NCBI GenBank assembly: GCA_030278955.1
Contig: JAOANR010000010.1
Coordinates: forward strand, 9,827,884 to 9,891,883
Direction: 5' to 3'
DNA from: Hygrophila difformis
Lineage: Eukaryota > Streptophyta > Magnoliopsida > Lamiales > Acanthaceae
DNA: 64,000 bases
The notes beneath the pieces were generated by a model. The model ran no database searches. It was not told the origin of the DNA and saw only the letters and a program-made list of their open reading frames with translations. Made by a program: the position numbers and the translations under genes. Below, piece after piece: positions 20,767-33,239 of the stretch (positions are counted from its first letter, which is position 1; each line of letters starts with the position of its first letter).

Positions 20767-23108
20767 ATGTGGACTTTCTGGGTATTCTTATTCTGGTTTT
20801 ACTGTTCAACGAGTTACTATCGGGCTCTGGCGAATGTTGTTTTGATTGGCAAAAATACCACTCTATCGTTCGACGACATTGAAGCTAATTTTTGTGAGTT
20901 TAATTTCGTTTCTTGAATCAGGTTATGGAGATTCTTGCTTTTTATTCATAGTTGCTTATCTATAATTGCTTGTTGGATTTCGTATTTGATAAGGTTTAAC
21001 GATTTCCCTTTCACTTCGTTTTTCATCATTTCTGGATGGTCCTGGAGATTCTTCTTGGTTTAATTTTTGTTCTGTTTGTCGAATTGGTTGAACAGATTTT
21101 CTTTAACTGTGTAGGATCTTGTGTTATGTTATCTTGTGGAAATTCTCGTATTGAAAACTAGTATGTATTGTATTCCTATGTTAGATTTTTTAGGTGGGAA
21201 ATTGTGGGATTTTGGTTTAGTCTAATGATCAGTATAGTATTTGGATTTTGGTATAAATAGTCTTAACACAAATAAACTATTTTGTTTTAGGCTTTTAGCT
21301 CGTGTTGTACTCTGGAGATTCTGGAAGAGTTTGTGTTCTTTCATAGTTGCCTAATTGAGTGAAATATGCTACTATATGTTTCTAGCAAGCATCTTGGTTG
21401 GGGTTTTACTATTTGCTATCTGTTTACTTACACTTGTGTGTCGCGATGTCAGCACCGCCTATTAAACCGACTGGCTTACTTGGGATATTATACATTGCGG
21501 AGCCTTTGGATGGTTGCTCACCACTGACTAATATGGTTGATCCAAAAGCTAATGACTCGAGGTCTCCCTTCGTGCTGATGATCAGGGGAAAATGTAGCTT
21601 TGAGGACAAAGTCAGGCAAGCTCAATCTGCTGGATACAAAGGAGCAATCGTTTATGACAATGAATATGGTGAATTGGTTGCAAGTATGTGTTTCTCCTTC
21701 ACAACTCTGTATTTGCAGTTTCTCAGATTTGATTCCTTCTTTGTGTTTTCACACAGAGCATGTCTTGTTTGAGAAAATAGTACGGGTGCAATTTAATTCT
21801 GTCTTTGTGTTTAACACACTGGAATGGCATACATTTTTGAGGTTCATTAGTTTTTGTCCCTTATTTGCCCACCCTGAATCTTATTCAAAGCTTGACATGG
21901 AACCTGAATTTTGCAAAAACTGCAGTGGCTGGAAATGCTGCCGGGATGAAGATAATATCGGTGTTTGTTGCTAAAACATCGGGTGAAACATTGGCAAAAT
22001 ATGCTGGTGCTACAAATGTAGCGATTTGGTTATACCCGAGTGCAGAAAACTCGGCATGGTCCATTATGGCCATATCTTTCATTTCATTGCTAGCAATGTC
22101 TGCTGTTTTGGCCACATGTTTTTTTGTCCGAAGGCATCGGATTAGGAGAGACCGGCCCCAAACTCCCAATGTGCGCGAATTCCACGGGATGGGCAGTCGT
22201 CTGGTGAAAGCAATGCCATCCTTAATATTCACAAAAGTTCTTGATGAGAGCTGTACTTCAGTAACGTGCGCCATATGCCTTGAAGATTACATAATTGGAG
22301 AAAGACTGAGAGTTCTACCATGCCACCACAGTAAGTGCTCTCTAATTTGTTCATTTTGTCTAAATGGCATTCGTCCTGGTTCCATTTTTCAAGCATTCCA
22401 TATTCCTGTTGTACAGAATTTCACGCTGTCTGTGTTGATGCCTGGCTAACCTCATGGAGAACATTCTGCCCCGTGTGCAAGCGTGATGCGCGAACCTGCA
22501 CAGGTGAACCACCAGCATCAGAGTCCACGCCTTTGCTGTCATCTGCTCCATCATCAGTTGCCTCTTCATCTCTATCTTTCAGATCATCTTCAATGACATC
22601 GTCCGCCTTGCAAATTGGACCTTCCCGATCCCCCTACTCCACGGCAGCTTATAGCCAACAGTCTCTCTCATACAACCAATCTCCTCATCTGTCTGCAAGC
22701 AGGGGTTCTGTTGGCCCTCACAACTTGGGTCATTTAGTTTCGCCACATTCGCTTGGGTACCCTTCACTATCATCTCTGAATTCCAGATACATGTCTCCAT
22801 ATATCCCGAGCCCTAGCAATGCTTCGTCGAGTTACCTGGCATCTTCAAGTCGTCAGACGAACATTCTGCATTACAGTGAATCAGCTGCAAGCCTTCGTCG
22901 GGGATACGGGCTGCATTACAGCGAGTCGGCTGCAAGCCTTCGCCAGGCGAACATTTTGCATTACAGTGAGTCGGCTGCAAGCCAGGGAAACGCGCTGCAT
23001 TACAGTGAGTCGAATGCGAGCCTCCGTCGGATGAACGGACTGCATAATAGTGAGTCAGCTGCAAGCTTTTCGCCGTTCAATTCGGGTCATTCTCTTCCAG
23101 GTTGTTAG
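20767..23108 (+). CDS. RMR: RMR-type vacuolar sorting receptor / PA-TM-RING-H2 protein
   Basis: Four coding exons: 20767-20893, 21453-21683, 21926-22330, 22417-23108; together 1455 nt, 484 residues, all junctions GT-AG. Domains in order: signal peptide (residues 1-22, hydrophobic, ending ALA), a protease-associated luminal domain (about 25-150, with [15 protein letters not shown] and GAIVYDNE), a membrane span (about 164-187), a RING-H2 finger (C234, C237, C252, H254, H257, C260, C272, C275) and a long Ser-rich cytosolic tail ending SLPGC. RMR proteins are known to bind sorting signals of storage proteins in the Golgi and carry them to protein storage vacuoles; the RING may give E3 ligase activity. 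The long Ser-rich tail resembles RMR2 rather than RMR1. Oddity: the tail has five tandem [15 protein letters not shown] units where I would expect one. Confidence 0.93.
22866..23084 (+). repeat. five tandem 13-15-residue repeats in the RMR tail
   Basis: Units starting at 22866, 22911, 22956, 22995 and 23040 (period 45, 45, 39, 45 bp) encode [11 protein letters not shown] variants (one unit has N for A, one HNSES). All keep the reading frame. Confidence 0.9.
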
Positions 23109-23677
23109 TAAAGGTGTAGAGATAATTGTGTATTTGTTGATCACACCGATGGGTGCAGTGTTGCAGGAATGTGTTTGCAATGTTAGGCTTTAGTTTTACT
23201 GTGTATCGAGCGAGACAACATAGAAATTTTGTTTGGTTTGTTTTTACATGTGTAGAATTTTTTATTTAGTTTTTGTTGATTCTTGCTGGATAAAGAATAA
23301 TTCGCTCTTGTTTTGTTTATATTCACATTGTGCATTTAAAGAGCACCTATATGTGGTGAAAATCTTGTCATTCAATTGAATGGTGATTGTAATAGATGTC
23401 AAGTAAATTCAGGGCAATCTAATCATTGCTCTAATCATTTCCCGTGACCATGTTCTAAAAAAAATTAGGCCCCTTATTATATCTAATAAATTAACTACAA
23501 ATTTTATTGTTATTTATTTATTTTTCCCCGGTCAAGCCAAATGGGTGATGAAAGCCTATGCTATATACATTATAAAAGGATAAAGGGAATGAATAGCAAC
23601 TAGGTTGGAAACCTAATCCCAAATGAAAATTATGGACTTGACTACTAGAACAAATCATCAACCACCTTTTAATATTA
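23109..23677. other. 3' UTR of RMR and intergenic DNA
   Basis: AT-rich with AATAAA-like words (AAAGAATAATTCG near 23293). No other gene seen. Confidence 0.5.
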
Positions 23678-26600
23678 CTAGCATTTTTGGCCCGCGTGTT
23701 GCACACGGGCGTATTGCTTTCTTTCTTATTATGAATAAAACTAATATATATATTTTTTTAATTGAATGAAAAAAATAAATACGTAAAAGTATACAGTTTG
23801 GAATTCATAGTCAATGATAATTTTAAATTGTAATGATTTTGAGTAATGGTTTAGAGTTTAGAGATCTAAAGTTAAAAGTTAAGGAAGAATAGAGTTTATA
23901 ATTTAACAACCGAGTTTAGGATTTCATTGTTAAAATTAAACATATTTATTATTAATTAGTTATTTTAACATCCCATTATCCCTCGACCATCCTCCCATTA
24001 TGTACATTTTCTTGAATGATATAACAATTTTCTAATAATTCAATTCCCTCTCCTATCCACATGATCTATTCAATAATTCGATTCCACAATACTAAAGCTA
24101 CATAAACTCGAAACACAGTCTGCTTGTTAAAAGTGGGAACCAAGTATTTTCTCAACCAACTTATAGAGCTTTTTGTCCAACTCCTCCACCTCCCATCAAC
24201 AAAACATTCATTATCACTCCTAAATGATACAATTTCATATCAGAAATGTTTTTTAGTTGGTATTTAGTGAAAACAATCATCAGGGCCACAAAAAATTCTC
24301 AACATAGGCTAATTCCTATCTCCACTCCAGGTAGAGCAATTCAAGTAATGATTATAATAATAGTATAGTTTTTGTAATAGTTAGTGAGAATTATGCGTGA
24401 ATGCCAATCATCAACTCCCCAATGATAAAAAGAAAATCAATAATTACATTAATGAGATTTGGCACACATTTTATAAATCAACTCCTCAATTTGTTCATCG
24501 TGATCAATTGAATCTTTGGCCATTCAATCGACGGAACAACAGAAGTGAACACTGCTGCAATGCCTTTAGCTGTAAAAGAAATAGTCAATTTAGCATTTAA
24601 GAAAACTTTTTACCCATTTGCTCCATTGGGCAACAAATAATGACCAAGCAATTGGTAGATATTAACCTTTCTTTGTCCAAATTATGTTCGTGCAAGAGGG
24701 CGGTAGAAATTAGAATTACTACATTATCCAATATTTTATGTTTATATGCTCTAAGGAAACTCACTATTAACATAAGGCTACTTTGTTGAGCATGGCTCCA
24801 ATGGTGAAACTGCATCTTTTGCAGAAAGTTCCTCAGATTTTGAATCTCCGTTCCGCTCAATTCTTTGATTTTATTGTTCTGAATAAAATTAAGAGGTTGT
24901 TCTTTGGGGCATTACATCAAACACAATGATAGGAATGCCAATATAATACCCTTAAGTGTAAAAATCGGGAGTATGCATGCACAACCAAAATAAATTATCC
25001 AAGCAATCCGCAGAGCTCTTGAAGCGGGTCACTATTAGCATTGAAGTAAAGTTAGTAAAGAAAACCTCGGATCGTTTGGTGAGGACAGAGGATGAGAGGA
25101 ACATAGAAAATAATAGATGAATTTATTGATGTTTAATTTTATTTTTTTTTTGCTGATGATGTGTTTGATGATATGGCATTACTCAGCAGCTATCAATCTA
25201 CCCACATATTTTAATAAGAGCATTTGATCTAAAAATGAGCGTATAATGATTGAACTTATATGAGAATATAAAATGAGAATATAATTTTTTTTTCTTTTTG
25301 AATTACATGATATTCAAGTCTTTTGTTTATGTTTTCGATTTTTCTTTTTCTTTTTTCTCTTTGCCCGTATTCTCATACTTGTTCACCAAAAAAAGGCTTT
25401 TTCTTAAAATGGAGGTTGGAATGCATGTAACAAAAATTTAAAAGGGAAATAAATGAGAGAATAAGAGGATTGAAGAAAAATTCAAAGCCACAAACAAATG
25501 AACATAACATAAAATAAATTATTTTTACTGTTAAAAAATTAAATATAAATAGTTTCGCTTTTATATCTAAAATAATGAGAGCGAGTGGAAAACTTGATAA
25601 ATTTAGTATTGTATATTTATATTTATGTTAAATGTTCACTTTAGATTATTCTTTGTGAAAAATAAAATGGTAAATATGTGTGATTGAAAGTTTATATTCA
25701 CATGTTTTGTATCATGTTTGAACGTCATGATCACCTAAAAAATATTAGAGCTTTTTTGGGTAAAAATATTGCTACAATCCAAAACTAATTATGATTCCCA
25801 CAAATCTTTACAATTGTTTATACTAAAATACATTCTATATCCTTTTACAATACAAATTACTTATATATAAAAATTTACTTTGAATTTCATATACATTTAT
25901 ATTTATATTGAAATAAATAAGGATTAAGGATATTATGTGTAACAATTAAACTATGATACGTTTTAGTCTTTTATTTTTTCTTTTCTTTCTTTTCTTGTTT
26001 AGAAAGAAAAAAATTATGTAGAATTTGGCTAAAATGGTATGGAAGTTTTAAGTGATTAGTTATTTTATATTATCAATTTTTTCAAGGTCAATTTAATGTT
26101 TACACCATATTTTAATGAAATATTTATATTTAAAATATGTCATTGATTAATAATATTTGAAATCTATTATTTTAAATTCCTTATATTGATATAGGATTAT
26201 ATTTTAGACACATATTTTTAACCTAATTATATTTATTTAGTAATATTATAACATGTTAATATTTCTTAAATACTCCTATACTATTATATATTTGATCAAA
26301 GAATTAATATTATATAGTTTTATGTTTATAAATATTTGATATGATAAATATATTTACTATAATTTAAAAATATATATTTACTTCATTTATATTGTTTAAT
26401 TAATTTCAATATTAAGCCAGGTAAAAAATTAGGATATAAAATTTATTAAATTTTTGTATTTCACAAATTTCTTAAATTTAATTATTCAATATATGTTTTG
26501 AATGAAATATTTTTTTTTAAAAAAATATGGTAATTATATTCCTTTTATTGATACAGGATTATATATAGAGATAAATTTTTAACCTAATTAAATTTATTTA

Positions 26601-27107
26601 ATAATATTATAATATTACCTTTTACAAAATTATATGTATAAAAAAGTATACATGAAAAAATAATTTATATTATATGTATCAATATTATTTGATACAATAT
26701 TATTCGATATTATATATAGGTCACCAAAAAAATAATTTATATGAAGTATGTATCAAAAAAGTTGTTACATTAATAGATTGATTTATAATATGCAATCAAA
26801 ATAATTTATATAAAAAGGATTATATCTTTTTAAATATATATATGAAGATTTTCTCACGATTTTGTTATATTAATAGATAGATTTGTTTTCTAAACTTAGA
26901 TATTGGTGACGTGGAAGATGACATGGCATTACTCAGCAATTACTCAGCAGCTATAAGTCTGCCTATGTGTTTTTATAAGGACCGTTGATCTGAAAAATAG
27001 CATATAATGACTGATTAACCCTTTAAAATTAAGAAGGATGAATTAATTTTAATAAGGACAAAAGAGTCTGCACAGGCCAAAAAGTATTCAGGATTTATTA
27101 TATAGAT
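23678..27107 (-). mobile_element. non-autonomous Helitron
   Basis: Read on the minus strand, the element starts TCTATATAATAAATCC (27107), with an A before it. It ends with a GC hairpin GCCCGTGTGCAACACGCGGGC followed by a few bases and CTAG (23678), with a T after it. These are the standard Helitron signs: 5' TC, 3' hairpin plus CTRR, insertion between A and T. There is no Rep/helicase frame. Two related blocks containing GGCATTACTCAGCAGCTAT and a GATCTRAAAA word lie at about 25165-25245 and 26920-27010, which suggests an internal duplication or a nested copy. Small frames at 24397-24860 are not recognisable and could be captured sequence. Confidence 0.75.
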
Positions 27108-27424
27108 TTTTAAAACTAACAATATGTTAACAAAAATTTAAAACACAAAAAATTAGATTAATTTATAGCTACATCATTGACCAAATTCTGAGCCAAATAA
27201 TAAAGTTATTTGATGAGGAATAATTCACTTTGTTTCAAATTATTTACCAAATTCTTAAACCAAAATGAGTAACTTCTTTTAATCTCTTTTAAAAAAATAA
27301 TATGAAAAATGGGCCCCAAAGCAAAAGCACTGGAAGAACGTGCTGTTGGCCGTGGAAGAACGTGTTGTTCGCCGGGCCTGAGTAAATTAAAAGGAAATTA
27401 CGAATTCTCGTGTTGTCCCCCTCC
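27108..27424. other. intergenic, no gene seen
   Basis: AT-rich, without an exon-like frame. Confidence 0.4.
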
Positions 27425-28022
27425 CAAGGTTGTTAAGATGAGATCCTATATGTATCGTTTTTATCTTTGCAAGATCGAAATTGTATGATCGAATCGAGAT
27501 TCGAACATCTTTGCAATAATGGATATACATACTAACAAGTAAAAATATTAATTCGTATATTTATAAATCTTGCAGCTTAATTAAGACAATACAATACAAA
27601 AATATTATAATTAAACATAAAAAATTTGCACAGCCGTACATATTGCATCTTTCACACATTATACATAAGGAATATAAGTTCATAAGTTAAAAATTAAAAC
27701 AAAAAAAGGTTACTTTAATCTTAAATCATAAAATCCTACAAAGATATTATACATTTAAGAATGTATGATCGTAAAAACATAGAATCGTTTAAGAGAGTAT
27801 GATCATAAGATTGTAATATTCTATGATCAGGATCGGGATCTTATCTAGTAAGACCGTAGAATCGTTTAAGAGAATATGATCATAAGATCATAATATTCTA
27901 TGATCAGGATCTTATCTAGATCTTACTAATTTTAAGATCCTACAAAGATCGGGATCGCTTTAAAGATCTATGATCGTAAAATCTTAAGAACCTAAGATAA
28001 GGATCATGATCTTAACAACTAT
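27425..28022. mobile_element. Mutator-like MITE, GATC-rich family, copy 2
   Basis: Ends CAAGGTTGTTAAGATGAG and CATGATCTTAACAACTAT match the copy at 2675-3195 in reverse orientation. No clean target duplication remains. The inside holds a tandem duplication of about 75 bp (27785-27935, with TTTAAGAGARTATGATCATA twice) and a very high density of GATC. Confidence 0.7.
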
Positions 28023-28331
28023 GGTCCCTCAACCCTCTCATGACATATTCATATTCTTGTAATACGAAAGCAGCAACAAGGATTTTGCTATTTTTGGTAT
28101 TTTACTATGTACAAAAGTGCAGAAAAGCATCCACCAAGGTTTTCTCATTAGGAAGTAACTGTCAATCTAAACTTCTCCAGATCACAAAACAAAGGAAGAC
28201 ATAATGGAATAGAGAATACTGCTAAAATTTCACCAAAAAACGCACCAGTTCATTTTCTGTTGATTTTTCAAAGTTTACCTGTGTGGCAAGCCTTATGAAG
28301 ACTAGTTTTGCAGTGTTCGTGAAGCATGAAA
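28023..28331 (-). other. 3' UTR region of PDIL5-2
   Basis: This follows the PDIL5-2 stop on the minus strand and probably holds its 3' UTR. No other gene seen. Confidence 0.45.
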
Positions 28332-31300
28332 TTAGTCCTCCTTGATGGCATCACGCCGTGCTTCTCTAGTTTCTGGTGAACTGGTAGAGGGTGTCCCGTC
28401 ACTTGGTGGCCGAGTGCCAACAGTGAGAGGTTCCTCTTTGGTTAGCGACACGATGAACATTATTAACAAAACCACAATGATGACAAGGAGGCCGATGTTG
28501 AGACCAAGCTGTGATTTTATAAAACCCATGAAAGTTGGACCAGCCATTCGCTTTTGTATTACACTTCCAGCCCTGTAACCTTCAAGAAATCTTGAGACTT
28601 GGTTTCCTGTGTTGGTTTCATCAATACTTTCTGAGCCAACGACCTATTCATAACACAGATGTGAGTATAAATAGCAAACGGGCAAACACAAGTGAGAATT
28701 TTAGGTGAAAGAAGCTGCCTTCTTTAACAAAGGATCATCAATTATTTTCAGTGGGTGAAATGGAAAATTACATCGATCATTCTGTGATGTAATTAATGCA
28801 ACAAACGTTAATAATCTTTTTCCATGCAAGAAGCAAAGACCATCCTATTCCTTCATAGGTTGCCATAAGATACACAAGGATATTATATAATTTATCCAGT
28901 TCGAAAAGACTTGACAGTTATTAGTTGCCAAAACAGAGAAAATAAGGAAGGAGGTGAGGGCATGATTTTTTGAGAAGAATTTTCAGAAGTACGTCCGAAG
29001 GAAAACCATGGAACCATTTAACAGTTGAATGGATGTTTCAAGTTCTTCAGATAATGCAATCCCAGTTAAAATATGCTACCTATAAAATTCCGATGAAAAG
29101 AAGATAGAGAACCACCAAAGCAGTTTTCACAGAAGGAAAAGTGGAGCTTTTAAAACTTAAAGTACTGAAGATATCTTCAGTAAATCAGAAAGTATTACTT
29201 ACTGTATAATACTCCTCATTGCCATCCCAAACAATCATCTTTGGGAGGGGTGTTTTCTTGTAGACTTCAAATGATTCAACGAAATCTTCCCATTGCTTCA
29301 CACCAACAAAACCAAATATTAAGTCGCGATTTGCAGAAGCAGCCGACTTCAAAACTTTAATTAATTCCTGGGATTTCTCATTAGTTTCATCTTCCAAGAT
29401 TGCAACAACAATGTTCCTTTTATCATCTCTAAGTGACTTCAGTGAATCTTCATTTATGGGCAATACCAGAGGAAGCAAACTCTGTTTAATGTAATCTTCA
29501 AGAAACTTTTCTGCAACTCAGAAAATAAACTAAATAAGTGACAAGAATCAAGTAACTTCCAAAGTAGGATTTAAACAATCCGGTTACGGTACAGCCCCTT
29601 CAAGAGTTTTTAGGTGCATACATCACAAAAAAGATATCTCGCATCACAAAACACATATTTGAGCATCACATTTTTGACATCACACAACACATGTCTCCCA
29701 ACACACAAAATACACTATTTCATACATCACACAACACAACTCCCACATCACATATAGTGGCTGCATGTGCAACCATTTGCACACTAACCCCTTCCGGATT
29801 TAAATGCTTTCCTGTTTCTACTATTTCAAAAACTTCAAAATTTCACACTACAAAACCAAAGCCTGCCCGCGCCTCCATCCTGCTCTTTAACTTAAGATAT
29901 ACTTCCTCTGTCTTTTTTTTTGTTTTTATTTTTTTTTTGCTATGGACCCACCCAGCACGCAGTCCAATGCACATTTTAAATCATTAATAACTCAAATTCG
30001 GTACAAGTAAAAATTCTAAAAGTTTGATATTTAAAAACTAGAAGACGAGACGAATCTAACAAAATCTCACTTGGCTCGATTTTAACTTGTATAACTATGA
30101 TAACTTCAAGTTAAAGTGTTTCTGTGAATAGTGTCCAATTCACAAACGTAGTTATCTTTAAAAAACGGAGGAAGTAATTTAAAACAATCAATAATCTTGT
30201 TTTGCTTTCATAGTTGTTAACTGCTGCATATCCCAAATGAGTGGGTGCAAGTATAATAGATTGAGATTCTTTAAATGATATAGCAAGAAATTGTGAAGAT
30301 ATCAAAACGATAAAATTTTATACTTTTATAGTTTTATTTGATTGTTTACACATTGACAAGCAAAGAATAGCTAACCTTCAAATGGGCCATAAAAAATGCT
30401 CTGTTCGTGGTACACAGGATGGATAGCGACCAAAGCAGGCACCTTATCAAAATCATAGAAGGACATAATATCTTCTGAGAAATCCTTCGCAACAGAAAAC
30501 CATGCTTTTTTCTTATACTTAGCAGCCAAATTCAATATCACAGACTCCTCTAAGCCAAAGCCAATGAATATAGGAAAATTTGTCCCCGCTTCTTCGATGA
30601 AGTCTTTGATGGCAGGGTCAGAATTGAGAGTAGCAACATCAGGAGCAACAAATTTCTTCAAAGTTCGAACAAGTAGGTCAGCTTTTCTTGGTCCATAGTA
30701 CTCCATGGGTACTCCATGTATAAAAACTTTTAAAGTGGGGTATCCACTGCACCAAAGTGTAAAAACATTTTAAGTAACTTCTCCATAGAAGATAGTGCTA
30801 ACTTTCAGGCAAGACTATTATATGATTACATGTTATCCAAAAGAACAAAAGAACACAATAAAAGACAAAGATCGGTAAAGATAAAACGAATCTTTGACAC
30901 AACATACTCAATATTATGCTTAGAAGCAAGCTTTCTATGCTTGTCAGCATCCACCTTTGCTACTACTATGGGCTGCTTCAGTCCAGCTAGAATAGGGGCA
31001 GCTTTATCCAACTGCAAGAAGAGATTCATAAAACAATAGGTTTACTTATGATATTTCCGATTCAGGATTGCATAAATTTATTCAAACAATTGGGAGGAGC
31101 AACAATTACAAGATGTTTTAGTTTCCTTTTGATGGGTCTTAATGTATGAGTCTGGTGTTTCTCCCACTAACATCTTCTATGAAAAAATTTGAATTTCCAA
31201 GAACATAGTAAAGTCTGATTAGTTAGGAGCAATACTAACACCGTGTTATTTATGAGCAAGGGATTAATCACCTTGTTAGATTCAATGTAAGAAATAAGAT

Positions 31301-31803
31301 CTAATAAATTAAGCATTCCTATCGTCAAAACATCAATTTGCCTCAATTCGCCAAGTCAAAATCGCCTTCGCAGAACATACTAAACCTCCACACAAGAAAA
31401 AAAAAAAAAAAAAACTACTTGCTCAACATGCTATTCAAAGCATGCTATTCAAAGATAATATCAAGGCACTCGAACGCTTCAAGAAGTATATACAGTTTCA
31501 AACAATCGAAACAGAATGAAAACAGTATTATTTTTTTTTTTTCGGAAAATCGCTGAAAAGATTAACCTCAGGCGCAAGACGCTTGCAGTGACCACACCAG
31601 GGAGCATAAAAATCAACGAAGATGTAATCGAAATTGGAAATTGCGGCATCGAAATTGGAATCGTCGAGTTCCAAAACGGTGCCATCCAACTTGAACTGGT
31701 TGTCCGATGCGGCGATCCGTGGAGAAAGCAAAATTAAGGGCAGCATAAGCAGCAGCATCTTTGAGGGAAAGGAGGAGTGGAAGGTGGAATGCGCGGAAGC
31801 CAT
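28332..31803 (-). CDS. PDIL5-2: protein disulfide isomerase-like 5-2, membrane-anchored
   Basis: Five exons in coding order: 31803-31567, 31011-30908, 30746-30376, 29510-29203, 28643-28332; 1332 nt, 443 residues, about the length of Arabidopsis PDIL5-2. Exon 2 uses the donor GTATGT at 30907. There is a signal peptide (about residues 1-33), one thioredoxin domain with active site WCGHCK (C70, C73), redox-inactive thioredoxin-like regions with [14 protein letters not shown] and FIGFGLEES, and a single C-terminal membrane span ([16 protein letters not shown]). A short cytosolic tail ends AIKED, in place of a KKxx-type ER signal. It should catalyse disulfide formation or isomerisation of secretory proteins in the ER lumen as a type I membrane protein. 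The third intron contains a Stowaway MITE. Confidence 0.93.
29902..30174. mobile_element. Stowaway-type MITE in PDIL5-2 intron 3
   Basis: Starts CTTCCTCTGTC and ends ACGGAGGAAG, flanked by TA. It keeps GGACCCACCCAGCAC and AGACGAATCTAAC, which are shared with the copy at 4073-4329. It lies wholly within the intron between 29511 and 30375, so it is spliced out. Confidence 0.75.
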
Positions 31804-32036
31804 CGGATCAGTAAATGGGAAGGTCGCCAGTGTGGCCTTCTTTCGAAAATTCCAATTTCTAAATATCTTTCGTCGGTCTTGTAAGGAAACAGAACTCGTC
31901 TCTGTTCCGATTTCAAGTCAGTTGGTTAAGGCATTGTTTGGTACTTTGGTTGTAAACCTTTGGTACTTAGGTTGTAAAGCTTTTCTTTTATTTTTCTTTC
32001 TTCGTGTTTTTAAGGAAAAAAAGACAATACTCCTTC
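31804..32036 (-). promoter_or_regulatory. promoter and leader of PDIL5-2
   Basis: Only about 230 bp separate the ATG from the Tourist-like MITE. No distinct TATA box was recognised. Confidence 0.4.
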
Positions 32037-32490
32037 GGGCCCGTTTGGAATGACTTATTTTGAAGTGTTTTTGGCTTTTGCTTCTGCCAAAAGCACTTTT
32101 GAAGAAAAAGGAGTGTTAGTTTTGGCTTTTGGGAAAAAGCAAAAGCACCTCGAAAAGCTGCAAAAGTGCTTCTGGTAGAAGCAGCCCAAGGGTGCTTCTC
32201 CGAAAAGCAGAAGCCAAAAGTACCTAGTAATGTGTGCAGAGTCATAAATGCCCCTATTAATTTATTTTAATTACACTATAAATATATACTATTATATATA
32301 AATAACATATACTTTTTGGTAATTTACACATTTCAAAAGCACTTTTCACTTTTACATATCCAAACACACTTTTGAAAAAAAGCTGCTTTTCAAACATTCC
32401 ATCCAAACACAAAAGTTACCTGCTTCTGCTTTTTGGTTTTCACTTCTGCTTCTGCTTTTGGCTTCTATTTTTTTCAATTCAAACGGGCCC
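32037..32490 (+). mobile_element. Tourist-like MITE family, copy 2
   Basis: Near-perfect termini GGGCCCGTTTGGAA and TTCAAACGGGCCC are flanked by TTC on both sides. It is closely similar to the copies at 5320-5775 and 48860-49321, and sits just upstream of PDIL5-2. Confidence 0.85.
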
Positions 32491-33239
32491 TTCATATGGC
32501 ACTTAAAATGTGTTTTTCCTTTCTACATACAATTTTTAATCATTAGTAATAAAAAAAAGGGAAAAATCATGTGCTTTGGAGACAATCTTTTAATGTTCAC
32601 CTAATCCTAAAAAATTAGTTTTGAATCCAATATATTTTTAAGATACCCAATATACAAAAAATAAATAAATAAATAAATAAATAAATAAAAACGGTTGATT
32701 ATGAACCAAACAAATTTGGTTGAATTCACTTTTATTCCCGAAATTTATTTTCCTCTTATATTCATCCGACATTTTAAATTTTCACTTTTAGTCCTATTAA
32801 ATATTTTCTTTTTTAAAAACTTTTTTGTCAATTGGTCTGTTTTTCTAATAAAAAAAATAGTCATGTGGAATCAAAGTTACAATTTTCAAAATTTTGTTTA
32901 TTTAAAATTTTTCAAATTTCAATAATCTAATTAATAATGGAGTATTATTTATTACAAATAATAAATTTAGATTTGATTAAAAAAGTACAATTTTCAAAAT
33001 TTTGTTTACTTAAAAAATACCAATAATCTAATTAATAATATTATTTATATTATAAATAAATAAATTTAGGTTTAATTAAATGAGTTACAGATTGATGCAA
33101 CAAAGCAACTGAAGCTTTTCTTTTTCAAAAAAATAAATTTTGTTTTAACGAGTTCAATCCATCATCCCACCAAAAAAAATTAACGGGGGCAAACTACAAA
33201 TGCACAAAATCAAGACGTTCAACAATCCAACACGATCTC
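32491..33239. other. intergenic, AT-rich, with (AAAT)n repeat
   Basis: An (AATA)n microsatellite lies at about 32659-32688. The rest is AT-rich with two similar blocks (ATCTAATTAATAAT near 32925 and 33010). No gene seen. The VMA21 3' UTR must lie at the right end. Confidence 0.5.

Noticed and set aside
30902..30903. GTTGTG as the exon 2 donor of PDIL5-2
   Set aside because: It breaks the frame with exon 3. GTATGT four bases upstream keeps the frame and restores the expected thioredoxin-fold pattern.
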